The notes beneath the pieces were generated by a model, which was given only the letters and a program-made list of their open reading frames with translations, searched no databases and was not told the origin of the DNA. A DNA stretch of 64,000 nt from Edaphobacillus lindanitolerans (GTDB lineage: Bacteria; Bacillota; Bacilli; Bacillales_A; Planococcaceae): the NCBI RefSeq assembly GCF_900156305.1, contig NZ_FTPL01000004.1, positions 1 to 64,000 on the forward strand, in the 5' to 3' direction. The translations under genes and the position numbers were made by a program. Below, piece by piece: positions 22,286 to 30,395 of this stretch. The stretch's first letter is position 1; every line of letters starts with the position of its first letter.

Positions 22286-23587
22286 TCAATGGGGCAGGAA
22301 CAGAAGCTGATAGGCGAACATGATGGCGAAGACGTAGAGCAGGGGAGGAACCGCCCGCCATTTCCCGGTGACGATCTTGATGATCGGCCAGGAGATGAAA
22401 CCGAGGGCGATGCCGGTTGCGATGCTCGACGTGAGCGGCATTGTCAGGATGATGAGGAAAGCCGGGAAGGCCTCTTCGAACGAGTCCCACTCAATTTCCT
22501 TCACCACGCCGATCATCAGGCTGCCGACAATGATGAGTGCCGGCGCAGTGATGGCCGCAACTCCCGAAAGCGCGCCGACGAGCGGACCGAAAAAGGAAGC
22601 GACGATGAACAGGACGGCGACAGTGACCGTCGTGAGGCCGGTCCGGCCCCCGACTGCGACACCGGAAGAAGACTCGACGTAGGCGGATGTCGGGCTTGTC
22701 CCGAACATTGCGCCGGCCGTGGCTGCTACGGAGTCGGCCAGAAGAGCGGGCCGGACGCGCGGCAGTTTGCCGTTCTTCAGAAGGCCGGCCTGCCTGGCGA
22801 CGCCGACCATCGTGCCCGTCGTATCAAAGAGGGTCACCATAAGGAAGGCGAAGACGACTCCGTACAGGCCATGGGAGACGACATCCCCAATCGCAGTGAC
22901 TGGGTTCCAGACGATGATTCCTTCCGGAAGATGGGGCATTTTCACGAAGCCTTCCGCGAACTTCAGCTGGCCGGTGAAGAATGCCGCAATCCCGGTGAGG
23001 GCCATTCCGATAAAGATGGCCCCGTATACATTTCGGGCCATGAGGATGACCGTCACCATCAGACCGAACAGCGACAGGAGGACGGGTGCGGACGTCAGGT
23101 CACCCAGCTTCACGAGATTCGTTTCGTGATGCGCGACGATGCCCGACTGGCGAAGTCCGATGAACGCGATGAACAGTCCGATGCCTGCGGTGATTCCATG
23201 TTTCAGATTTTGCGGGATGGAGTCGATCAGCTTTTCCCGGAGCGGCGTAAGCGACAGGATGACGAACACGATGCCCGCGACGAATACGGCAGAAAACGCC
23301 GTCACGTAATCAAGCGTTCCGTCGGAGGCGATGATGACCGAGGTGAAGTAGGCATTCAACCCCATGCCCGGTGCGATGGCGATCGGGTAGTTGGCGAACA
23401 GTGCCATCCACAGAGTCCCGATCACCGCTGCGATGATGGTCGCCATGAACACCTGGTCAAACGGAACGCCCGCATCACTCAGGACAATCGGGTTGACAAT
23501 GATGATATAAGCCATCGTCAGGAATGTCGTCATCCCTGCGAGGACTTCTGTTTTGACGGTTGTCCCGTTTTCTTTTAACTGAAACAT
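22286..23587 (-). CDS. NCS2-family purine permease
   Basis: A 433-residue permease with 12-14 membrane segments. Features of the AzgA/PbuG-PbuO branch are visible: EVLAGMTTFLTMAYIIIVNP at the start, GMGLNAYF, and the conserved GTSPTSAYVESSSGVAVGGRTGLT. It imports adenine, guanine or hypoxanthine with protons. Start ATG 23587 follows AGGAGGATCCACC. No purine riboswitch is visible upstream; instead a twofold ATTATAAT repeat lies at 23615-23636. Confidence 0.92.
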   Translation of the reverse strand: MFQLKENGTTVKTEVLAGMTTFLTMAYIIIVNPIVLSDAGVPFDQVFMATIIAAVIGTLWMALFANYPIAIAPGMGLNAYFTSVIIASDGTLDYVTAFSAVFVAGIVFVILSLTPLREKLIDSIPQNLKHGITAGIGLFIAFIGLRQSGIVAHHETNLVKLGDLTSAPVLLSLFGLMVTVILMARNVYGAIFIGMALTGIAAFFTGQLKFAEGFVKMPHLPEGIIVWNPVTAIGDVVSHGLYGVVFAFLMVTLFDTTGTMVGVARQAGLLKNGKLPRVRPALLADSVAATAGAMFGTSPTSAYVESSSGVAVGGRTGLTTVTVAVLFIVASFFGPLVGALSGVAAITAPALIIVGSLMIGVVKEIEWDSFEEAFPAFLIILTMPLTSSIATGIALGFISWPIIKIVTGKWRAVPPLLYVFAIMFAYQLLFLPH

Positions 23588-23614
23588 GGTGGATCCTCCT
23601 AAAAGACGAACAAA

Positions 23615-23636
23615 ATTATAATCCATCCATTATAAT
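23615..23636. promoter_or_regulatory. paired ATTATAAT sequence, possible shared promoter or operator
   Basis: Two copies of the self-complementary octamer ATTATAAT separated by CCATCC, between the purine permease (minus) and the aldo-keto reductase (plus). It may contain -10 boxes for the minus-strand gene or an operator. Confidence 0.4.
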
Positions 23637-23741
23637 ATTCGTTTTGGGCTGGAATTTCAATTGGCAGTTGAAAATCGGAAAATTCGATTCCGGCCGTCTG
23701 CTCGGTTAAAATGGAATCAGCAAGGCGAGGAGGGATTTTGG

Positions 23742-24572
23742 ATGGAACTGAATCTGCAATCGACAAAAACACTGGCAAACGGCGTGGACATGCCGCGGCT
23801 CGGCCTCGGCGTCTACAAGATGACCGACCCCGACGAGACGCTCCGGGCGATCGGGACGGCACTGGAAACCGGCTACCGGGCGATCGACACGGCCGCCGTC
23901 TATGGCAACGAAGCCCAGGTCGGCGAGGCTGTACGGGCATCCCGCATTCCGAGGGAAGACCTGTTCATCACGTCAAAAGTCTGGAACACCGACCAGGGCT
24001 ACGATGAGACGCTCCGTGCATTCGAACAGTCGCTGGAAAGACTGAAGATGGATTATCTGGACCTGTACCTGACCCACTGGCCGATTGAAGGGAAATTCAC
24101 CGATACATACCGGGCGATCGAGCGCTTGTATGAGGAGAAGCTGATCCGGGTTCCGGGCGTATCCAACCATCATCGGCATCATCTGGAGGAAGTGTTCGCC
24201 ACGGCGAACGTCAAGCCGATGGTGAACCAGATCGAGCTTCATCCGTACTTGTCGCAGGAGGAGCTCCGTTCGTTCTGCCAGGAACAGGACATCGCCGTCA
24301 CGTCCTGGTCTCCGCTTGCCCGCGGCCGCCTGCTCGATGAACCGGTCATCACCCGGATTTCGGAAGCGCGCGGCAAAGCGCCTGCCCAGGTGGTCATCCG
24401 CTGGCATCTCCAGCATGATCTGATCGTCATCCCGAAATCCGTGCATCCGGAGCGGGTGGCCGCAAACGCCGACGTATTCGACTTCGACTTGACGGATTCC
24501 GAGATGGAGGAAATCGACGGCATCAACCGGTTCGAGCGGACTGGCACGGACCCGGACAACATGAACTTTTGA
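23742..24572 (+). CDS. aldo-keto reductase
   Basis: A 276-residue AKR. Motifs: GLGVYKMTDPDETLRAIGTALETGYRAIDTAAVYGNEAQVG with catalytic Asp and Tyr, Lys in TSKVWN, LTHWPI with catalytic His, and the NADPH-binding IPKSVHPERV near the C-terminus. It reduces aldehydes or ketones, similar to YvgN-type methylglyoxal and 2,5-diketogluconate reductases. ATG 23742 follows GAGGAGGGA. Single gene followed by a terminator. Confidence 0.93.
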   Translation: MELNLQSTKTLANGVDMPRLGLGVYKMTDPDETLRAIGTALETGYRAIDTAAVYGNEAQVGEAVRASRIPREDLFITSKVWNTDQGYDETLRAFEQSLERLKMDYLDLYLTHWPIEGKFTDTYRAIERLYEEKLIRVPGVSNHHRHHLEEVFATANVKPMVNQIELHPYLSQEELRSFCQEQDIAVTSWSPLARGRLLDEPVITRISEARGKAPAQVVIRWHLQHDLIVIPKSVHPERVAANADVFDFDLTDSEMEEIDGINRFERTGTDPDNMNF

Positions 24573-24581
24573 TGAATGAAA

Positions 24582-24624
24582 AAAGAGCCCCGGACCTTCC
24601 TTCATGGAGGTCCGGGGCTTTTTG
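24582..24624 (+). terminator. terminator after the aldo-keto reductase
   Basis: Stem around AGCCCCGGACCT/AGGTCCGGGGCT followed by five T. Confidence 0.9.
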
Positions 24625-24711
24625 CGGTGTCCCGGTATTCGTATGGAATAGACGGGCAGGCGTTCAAGCCCGTATGGTTCCCGGCAGCATGGATTGCGGT
24701 GTCCGACCCCG

Positions 24712-25590
24712 TCACTCGATCCGGCCGGATTCCTTCAGCCAGTCCGGCTGCACCGGGTCTTGGATCCGGTGCGGTTCTCCCGTAAATGGATGGGTGAACG
24801 AGAGGCGGTCCGCCTGCAGCCGGTATCCGGCCGGAGAAGGCCTGCCGCCGTATAGCGTGTCACCGATGATCGGATGGCCGAGGTGGGCGAGGTGGACGCG
24901 GATCTGATGGGTGCGGCCGGTGTCCAGGTCCAGGGATACGAGAGAAGTTCCGTTCCCTGCCCGGACCGCTTCATAATGGGTGACGGCTGTCTGTCCGCCG
25001 GGGGAGATCCGCCGCCTCGTCGCATGGTGGCGGTCACGGCCGATCGGCGCATCAATCGTGCCTTTCGGTCGGCGTAGGCGGCCGGATATTTCGGCCAAGT
25101 ATGTCCGGCGGATGGCCTTCTCTTCAAGCATCCGGTCGAACAGGGCCTTGGCGACCGGATGCCGGGCGATGAGGACGAGACCCGATGTACCCTGGTCAAG
25201 CCGGTGGACATGTTCGGCATAGGGGCGTCCCTCTTTGAGAGAGCGTCCGGTTACCCGGTTCAAGAGCGTGCCGTTCCCGCCCGGGACATTCGGATGGACG
25301 GCGATGCCCGCCGGCTTGTGGACGACGAGGCAATGGCCGTCTTCGTAGGCGACCGTCAGATCTCCCTCTTCAGGCACATAAGCCGATTCGGTCTCCGGCA
25401 CGTTCAGTGTCAGCACCACACCGGCAGCGAGTTCTTCGTTCCATCTCAGTTTTCCTCCGCCGGCAAGCGTGACGGCGCCGGCCATCCGGAGTTCGTGCAC
25501 GATCTTCCGGCCGAGCCGCCATTCGTCGCGCAACAGCCGCTCCACGGTCATTCCGTCTTCCGTGATTTTGTAATCAAATTCAAACGCCAA
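24712..25590 (-). CDS. RluA-family pseudouridine synthase
   Basis: A 292-residue enzyme converting uridine to pseudouridine in rRNA or tRNA. It has an N-terminal region with a degenerate S4-like helix pair and the catalytic HRLDQGTSGLVLIARH with Asp, then GRTHQIRVHLAHLGHPIIGDTLYGG. Start is TTG 25590 after AGGAGGTG. RluA paralogues differ in target and the specific uridine cannot be read here. Confidence 0.92.
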   Translation of the reverse strand: MAFEFDYKITEDGMTVERLLRDEWRLGRKIVHELRMAGAVTLAGGGKLRWNEELAAGVVLTLNVPETESAYVPEEGDLTVAYEDGHCLVVHKPAGIAVHPNVPGGNGTLLNRVTGRSLKEGRPYAEHVHRLDQGTSGLVLIARHPVAKALFDRMLEEKAIRRTYLAEISGRLRRPKGTIDAPIGRDRHHATRRRISPGGQTAVTHYEAVRAGNGTSLVSLDLDTGRTHQIRVHLAHLGHPIIGDTLYGGRPSPAGYRLQADRLSFTHPFTGEPHRIQDPVQPDWLKESGRIE

Positions 25591-25638
25591 CGGGCCGCAC
25601 CTCCTAAAAAAGGCCGCGCATGCTGCGCGGCTCTCATT

Positions 25639-26106
25639 TCACTTCGGATATTTTTCAAAAAATGCCCGGATGGTCTCGTCCGGCTGGGAGCCGACGATGC
25701 GATCCACTTCCTGGCCGTCTTCAAAGTGGGCAAGTGTCGGGGTCCCTTCGATGTTGTACTGGTTCCAGCCCTCTTCATATTCAAGGATGTTATACTGGAC
25801 GATCTCCGCGTCCATGTCCTTGACAATCGGCATGAGGCGCGGCGTCATCTCTTTGCAGTGCTCACATTCCGGGCTGAAGAAATAGACGTTGACCGGTTCG
25901 CCGGATTCAATCTTTTTTTCCAGTTCGTCGGGCAGGATGATGTTCTGGTAATTTTCATCGTCGAGCTGGTCGATCGTCGACTGTCTCAGCTGCTTGTCCC
26001 CGTAGGGGCTGTCCGCCAGCTTCGACTTGTTCGCCTGGCTGTTCACAAAGACGAGCAGGGCGAGGAGGATGATGACCGAGCCTCCGATGATGAGCAGTTT
26101 CTTCAT
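25639..26106 (-). CDS. membrane-anchored thioredoxin-like protein
   Basis: A 155-residue protein with an N-terminal membrane anchor (LLIIGGSVIILLALLVFV) and an external thioredoxin fold with active site FSPECEHCKEM, then GTPTLAHFEDGQ with the cis-proline. It starts three bases after bdbC, with the ribosome site inside the end of bdbC. It likely exchanges disulfides outside the membrane together with BdbC, as BdbA or BdbD do in Bacillus. Which homologue it is cannot be settled. Confidence 0.9.
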   Translation of the reverse strand: MKKLLIIGGSVIILLALLVFVNSQANKSKLADSPYGDKQLRQSTIDQLDDENYQNIILPDELEKKIESGEPVNVYFFSPECEHCKEMTPRLMPIVKDMDAEIVQYNILEYEEGWNQYNIEGTPTLAHFEDGQEVDRIVGSQPDETIRAFFEKYPK

Positions 26107-26109
26107 AGA

Positions 26110-26535
26110 TTACTTCGACTCCTTCTGCCACTTCAGCATGAGGAAGCTGAGGACGGCGATGATGATGAATGCGGTCAGGGCAAGCAGCGGAATCGTGATG
26201 AACCCGAGCCAGTTGATGTATGCCCCCGTACAGCTCACTTGTCCGCAGGAAGGTGCGGATGACTGGAGGAACGGCACTTTCTGGATGCCGTAATGATAAA
26301 GGGAGACCGAGCCTCCGATGATCGACAGAGCGGCCGTGTAGGCGGCTGCACGGAAGTCTTTCCGGACAAAGGCGATTGCGCCGATGATGACGATCGGGTA
26401 CATGAGGATCCTCTGGAACCAGCACATTTCGCACGGAATGAAGTCCTTCACTTCGGAGAAATAGAGAGAACCGGCCGTTGCAATGAGTGAAACCGTCCAG
26501 ATGAAGAGAAGCGAGTTTTCTAATCTTTTTTCCAC
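26110..26535 (-). CDS. bdbC: DsbB-family disulfide oxidoreductase
   Basis: A 141-residue, four-helix membrane protein. CEMC near residue 36 faces quinone and SCGQVSC near 100 forms the second cysteine pair. It reoxidises a thioredoxin-like partner and passes electrons to menaquinone. GTG 26535 is chosen after AGGAGGCCCGCT; an upstream ATG would add unrelated residues. Size matches BdbC. Forms an operon with the thioredoxin gene. In Bacillus such pairs serve exported proteins, including competence proteins. Confidence 0.9.
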   Translation of the reverse strand: MEKRLENSLLFIWTVSLIATAGSLYFSEVKDFIPCEMCWFQRILMYPIVIIGAIAFVRKDFRAAAYTAALSIIGGSVSLYHYGIQKVPFLQSSAPSCGQVSCTGAYINWLGFITIPLLALTAFIIIAVLSFLMLKWQKESK

Positions 26536-26745
26536 AGCGGGCCTCCTGATTGTTGGACTCCCTACGATTATAGAAGGAGAAAACGCGGGTGACAAAGGTT
26601 TTGCAAGCATCCGGGCCGGCAGATTCGGGGGATGGACACGATTTATTCACTTAATGGCATGCAGCTTCCCGCCCAGCGGGAAGTTTTCGGTTCAGGCCGT
26701 ATCGGGGTATAATAATGGGTATTGGAACAGAAAGGGGGCTCTCCC

Positions 26746-28290
26746 ATGTCAGAGCAATTTGATTTGTCTTCGTTTGAAAAAAGTATGGTGATCCGAGAGA
26801 TGACCCGCGAGGACATCGACGCAATCCTGCGGATGCAGGACACGTGTTTCCCCGGGATGGATCCGTGGGAGCGCGGGCATCTTGAGAGTCATCTCGCCAT
26901 TTTCCCGGAGGGCCAGTTCGTCGCGGAGCTCGACGGCCAGATCATCGGTTCCTGCTCCAGCCTCATCATCAACTTCGACGAATATGACGATAAGCATACG
27001 TGGGACGATGTGACCGATGAAGGATACATCACGAACCACAATCCGGACGGCTACAACCTGTATGGCATCGAAGTGATGGTCGACCCGGCCTACCGGCGGA
27101 TGAAAGTCGGGCAGCGCCTCTACGAAGCGCGAAAAGACCTGGCGCGGAAGTTCAACCTGAAATCGATCGTCATCGGGGGCCGGATTCCGAATTACTATAA
27201 GCACGAAAAGGAAATGACCTCGCGTGAATACGTCGACGCGGTGTCCCGCCATAAAATCTATGATCCCGTGCTGTCGTTCCAGCTCATGAACGGATTCACG
27301 CTCATGCGGGTGAACCCGGACTATCTGCCGGACGACAAGGCATCCCGCAAATACGCGACGCTGATGGAGTGGAACAACATCGACTACAAGCCGCAGTCGA
27401 AGCGGCATTTCAAAACGAGCTATCCGGTCCGGATCTGTGTGGTCCAGTACCTGATGCGCCAGATTTCCTCGTTTGAGGACCTGGCCGGCCAGGTCGAGTA
27501 CTTCGTCGATGTGGCATCGGATGCCCATTCCGATTTCGTCGTCTTCCCGGAAATCTTCACGACCCAGCTCATGTCCTTCCTCAACGAGCCGATTCCGAGC
27601 ATCGCGGTCCGGAAGATGACCGAGTACACGGAGGAATACATCGAGCTGTTCACCGATCTCGCCGTCCGCTACAACGTCAACATCATCGGCGGTTCTCACT
27701 TTGTGAAGGAAGATGATGAGGAAATCTACAATATCGCCTATCTGTTCCGCCGTGACGGCTCGATCGAGAAGCAATACAAGATCCACATCACGCCGAATGA
27801 ACGGAAGTGGTGGGGCATCAGTGCGGGCGACGCCGTCCGGGTCTTTGACACCGACTGCGGGAAAATCGCCATCCAGATCTGCTACGACATCGAATTCCCG
27901 GAGCTTGCGAGAATTGCAACGGACATGGGCGCGAACATCATCTTCACACCGTTCTGCACGGAAGACCGGCAGGGATACCTGCGCGTCCGGTACTGTGCAC
28001 AGGCCCGCGCCGTCGAAAACCAGGTGTATACCGTCATTTCCGGTACGGTCGGCAACCTCCCGCAGACCGAGAACATGGACATCCAGTACGCCCAGTCGGC
28101 GATTTTCGCACCGTCGGACTTCGAGTTCGCCCGTGACGGGATTGTCGGCGAGACGAACGCCAATGTCGAGATGGCCCTGATCGGGGACATCGACCTGGAA
28201 ATTCTCCGCCGCCAGCGGCAGGACGGCACTGTCAAGCAGCTGAAGGACCGCCGGCACGACGTGTACCGAGTGGAATACAAGAAAGACTGA
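26746..28290 (+). CDS. GNAT acetyltransferase fused to carbon-nitrogen hydrolase
   Basis: A 514-residue two-domain protein of the YhcX type. The N-terminal 200 residues form a GNAT fold (VMVDPAYRRMKVGQRLYEAR is the acetyl-CoA loop). The rest is a nitrilase-superfamily amidohydrolase with the Glu-Lys-Cys triad: Glu in VVFPEIF near 266, Lys in QYKIHITP near 344 and Cys in QICYDIEFPE near 379. Substrate unknown. ATG 26746 after GAAAGGGGG is preferred. Standalone transcription unit with a terminator downstream. Confidence 0.9.
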   Translation: MSEQFDLSSFEKSMVIREMTREDIDAILRMQDTCFPGMDPWERGHLESHLAIFPEGQFVAELDGQIIGSCSSLIINFDEYDDKHTWDDVTDEGYITNHNPDGYNLYGIEVMVDPAYRRMKVGQRLYEARKDLARKFNLKSIVIGGRIPNYYKHEKEMTSREYVDAVSRHKIYDPVLSFQLMNGFTLMRVNPDYLPDDKASRKYATLMEWNNIDYKPQSKRHFKTSYPVRICVVQYLMRQISSFEDLAGQVEYFVDVASDAHSDFVVFPEIFTTQLMSFLNEPIPSIAVRKMTEYTEEYIELFTDLAVRYNVNIIGGSHFVKEDDEEIYNIAYLFRRDGSIEKQYKIHITPNERKWWGISAGDAVRVFDTDCGKIAIQICYDIEFPELARIATDMGANIIFTPFCTEDRQGYLRVRYCAQARAVENQVYTVISGTVGNLPQTENMDIQYAQSAIFAPSDFEFARDGIVGETNANVEMALIGDIDLEILRRQRQDGTVKQLKDRRHDVYRVEYKKD

Positions 28291-28320
28291 CTCACCTGCT
28301 GCCCTGGATGAACCGATATG

Positions 28321-28367
28321 GCCGTCTGTCCGAAAGTTGCCCGGATGGACGGCTTTTCCTGTTTTTT
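28321..28367 (+). terminator. terminator after the GNAT-nitrilase gene
   Basis: Imperfect stem GCCGTC..TCCG/CGGA..GACGGC followed by TTTTCCTGTTTTTT. Confidence 0.75.
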
Positions 28368-28453
28368 AGCTTCCTGTGATTGAATCCCTCAATATGGGGA
28401 ATAATGAGTACATCAAGACATTTCGGAAAACAGACATCTGGGAGGAATCCAAC

Positions 28454-28774
28454 ATGGAAGCAAAGAGATGGATGAAGGCCGGAGCGGCCGCGCTGCTGTC
28501 GGTCGGCATGCTCGCCGCCTGCGGCAACAACAACGACGACAATGACGACACGGATGTAGACACGCCGACGGGAGACGTGGACCAGGCGCCGGAAGACGGC
28601 ACGGGCACGAATACAGACACAAACAATGACACAAACACCGACACGGATACGGATACGAATACGGACACTGATACGGAATCGGACGAAGATACGGGAGACA
28701 TGGACGGAACGGATACAACGACGGACGAAAATGATATGCTGGACAAAACGGACGAAGAAAACAACGGATCTTGA
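28454..28774 (+). CDS. low-complexity acidic lipoprotein
   Basis: A 106-residue lipoprotein. The signal peptide ends in the lipobox LAAC near residue 23. The rest is almost only Asp, Thr, Asn, Glu and Gly with NTDT/DTDT repeats (nucleotide repeats of ACACGGATACG type). It would be tethered outside the membrane, unfolded and strongly acidic, possibly cation-binding. GGGAGGAATCC precedes ATG. Function unknown. Confidence 0.85.
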   Translation: MEAKRWMKAGAAALLSVGMLAACGNNNDDNDDTDVDTPTGDVDQAPEDGTGTNTDTNNDTNTDTDTDTNTDTDTESDEDTGDMDGTDTTTDENDMLDKTDEENNGS

Positions 28775-28781
28775 TGAACTG

Positions 28782-28821
28782 AAAAATCCGGCATGCGGAT
28801 CACACCGCATGCCGGATTTTT
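28782..28821. terminator. bidirectional terminator
   Basis: Perfect 17-bp stem around AAAAATCCGGCATGCGG with A/T tracts on both sides, between convergent genes. Confidence 0.93.
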
Positions 28822-28824
28822 CGG

Positions 28825-29385
28825 TCATGACTCTTTTCTGACATACTTTCCGCCGGCATTCTGGACAGCGAAGATGATCGGCTGATAGCGCTGGATCATC
28901 ACGCCCCTGTCAAAGCTGTACCGGGTTCCGTCCTTCATGAGGAAATCGACGGATTTCACGGTGAGCGTCCCGCCTTCCTTCGTGAGGTTTTCATCGACCT
29001 GCTCGAAGTCATCCCACTCGTACGTGTGGGATGTGAGCGAGAATGGCGGGCTGATGACGAACCGTTCCGGCGTGTAGTAGTAATAGTCTTTGGATGACAG
29101 AACAATGCCGAGCACGGCCACGAGGAGCAGGACGAGCGTCAGGATGACTTTCCTTGACGTCTTTTCCACTGTGGCAAAAACCATGAAGATGCCGGAGACG
29201 GCGAGCAACCCGACGCCGCCGGTGATGAGCGACCAGCCGGATGTGCCGATTGCCTGGGCCTCCCTTGTGATGAATCCGTTCTTGAATGGAAGCAAAAGGG
29301 CTGCAGGGCCGAAAATGGCCAGGATGAAAAAGATGACGGCCAGCGTAAACGAGACGACCCGCTTCTGATCGACAAAATCGTACAT
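28825..29385 (-). CDS. membrane protein with external C-terminal domain, unknown
   Basis: A 186-residue protein with three membrane segments (about residues 12-33, 50-70 and 80-97) followed by an 85-residue soluble part containing YYYYTPERFVISPPFSLTSHTYEWDDFEQVDE. No family recognised. It begins 20 bases after the CDF transporter stop, so the two are probably one operon. Confidence 0.75.
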   Translation of the reverse strand: MYDFVDQKRVVSFTLAVIFFILAIFGPAALLLPFKNGFITREAQAIGTSGWSLITGGVGLLAVSGIFMVFATVEKTSRKVILTLVLLLVAVLGIVLSSKDYYYYTPERFVISPPFSLTSHTYEWDDFEQVDENLTKEGGTLTVKSVDFLMKDGTRYSFDRGVMIQRYQPIIFAVQNAGGKYVRKES

Positions 29386-29405
29386 GACGGTAAGTTCCCC
29401 CTGAT

Positions 29406-30284
29406 TTATCTATTGTCCGAAAGTTCCGGTTCTATATGTACGAGCACTGTGCTGAAAGGTTTCACGTTTTCCAGTCTTCGCTCGATTTCTTCTGTGATCC
29501 GGTGGCTTTCGATGACATTCAGCATGGGGTCCACTGTCACGGTCAGGTCGATGAACGCATGATTGCCGTGCATTCTTCCTTTGAATTCCTTGAGGCGGAT
29601 GACACCGCTGACCGATTCGGCCAGCTTGGACAGTTCCTGACCTTCCTCTTCGTCAAAACCGTCTGTCAGGGTATACACGGCTTCTTTGAAGATGGCGCCT
29701 GCAGAAAGCAGAATCATGATGGCGATGATGATCGCGGTGATCGTGTCGATGATCGGGAAGCCGAAAATGGCGCCTGCAATCCCGGCCGCCGCGCCGAAGC
29801 TGACAAGGGCGTCGGACCGGTTGTCCAATGCGGCCGCCTTCAATGCCGCGCTGTTGATCTTCCTGGAAAGCTTGAGGTTGTACCGGTAGACGATGTACAT
29901 GACGATCCCGCTTGCAAGTGCGATGAGTCCGGTAAAGAGGGAAGGGGCGGCCGTTTCTTCCTCGGCGAGCGACCGGATGGCGCCGATGAGGACCTGAAGG
30001 CCGACCGCCGCCATGATGAAGCTGGCGATGAGAGAAGCGATCGTCTCGGCACGAAGGTGGCCGTACCGGTGCTGGTCATCCGGGGGCTTCTGGGAAATCC
30101 GGAGCCCGACCAGCACCGCCACCGATGCGATGACGTCAGTCGTATTGTTGAGGGCATCCGCTTTCAGGGCGTCCGAGGCACCGAGCGTTCCGGCCGTATA
30201 TTTGACCAGGCTGAGCACGACATAAGTCCAGATGCTGACCCAGGCTCCACGCTCACCTTTTTTTAGATTGGAATAAAGATCCAT
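29406..30284 (-). CDS. cation diffusion facilitator transporter
   Basis: A 292-residue CDF protein exporting divalent metals such as zinc, manganese or iron in exchange for protons. Six membrane segments are visible; metal-site residues occur in LKADALNNTTDV and the matching AALDNRSDALVS (NxxxD type, the Mn/Fe-leaning pattern) and a cytoplasmic C-terminal domain has GNHAFIDLTVTVDP. ATG 30284 follows GGAGGTGAC. Operon with the downstream membrane protein. Confidence 0.92.
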   Translation of the reverse strand: MDLYSNLKKGERGAWVSIWTYVVLSLVKYTAGTLGASDALKADALNNTTDVIASVAVLVGLRISQKPPDDQHRYGHLRAETIASLIASFIMAAVGLQVLIGAIRSLAEEETAAPSLFTGLIALASGIVMYIVYRYNLKLSRKINSAALKAAALDNRSDALVSFGAAAGIAGAIFGFPIIDTITAIIIAIMILLSAGAIFKEAVYTLTDGFDEEEGQELSKLAESVSGVIRLKEFKGRMHGNHAFIDLTVTVDPMLNVIESHRITEEIERRLENVKPFSTVLVHIEPELSDNR

Positions 30285-30350
30285 AGCGTCACCTCCGGAC
30301 AATCCAGTATACCCTAAATGCCGCTGTCCCGTTTAATCCCGCCGTCTTTC

Positions 30351-30390
30351 AGAAAATAAAATAATCCCCGGACACCCATGGTCCGGGGAT
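30351..30390 (-). terminator. terminator of the CNNM/CorC gene
   Basis: Stem ATCCCCGGAC/GTCCGGGGAT with an AT-rich tail on the minus strand. Confidence 0.85.
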
Positions 30391-30395
30391 GTTGA

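Noticed and set aside
22265-23578. Long plus-strand frame opposite the purine permease
   Set aside because: Low-complexity Asp/Arg/Gly-rich product typical of antisense GC-rich DNA; the minus-strand permease has full family motifs.
23588-23741. Purine riboswitch before the NCS2 permease
   Set aside because: The conserved loop and junction bases are not found on the minus strand; only a paired ATTATAAT is present.
26749-28257. A 502-codon antisense frame opposite the GNAT-nitrilase gene
   Set aside because: No ribosome site and no family; the plus-strand gene has intact catalytic motifs.
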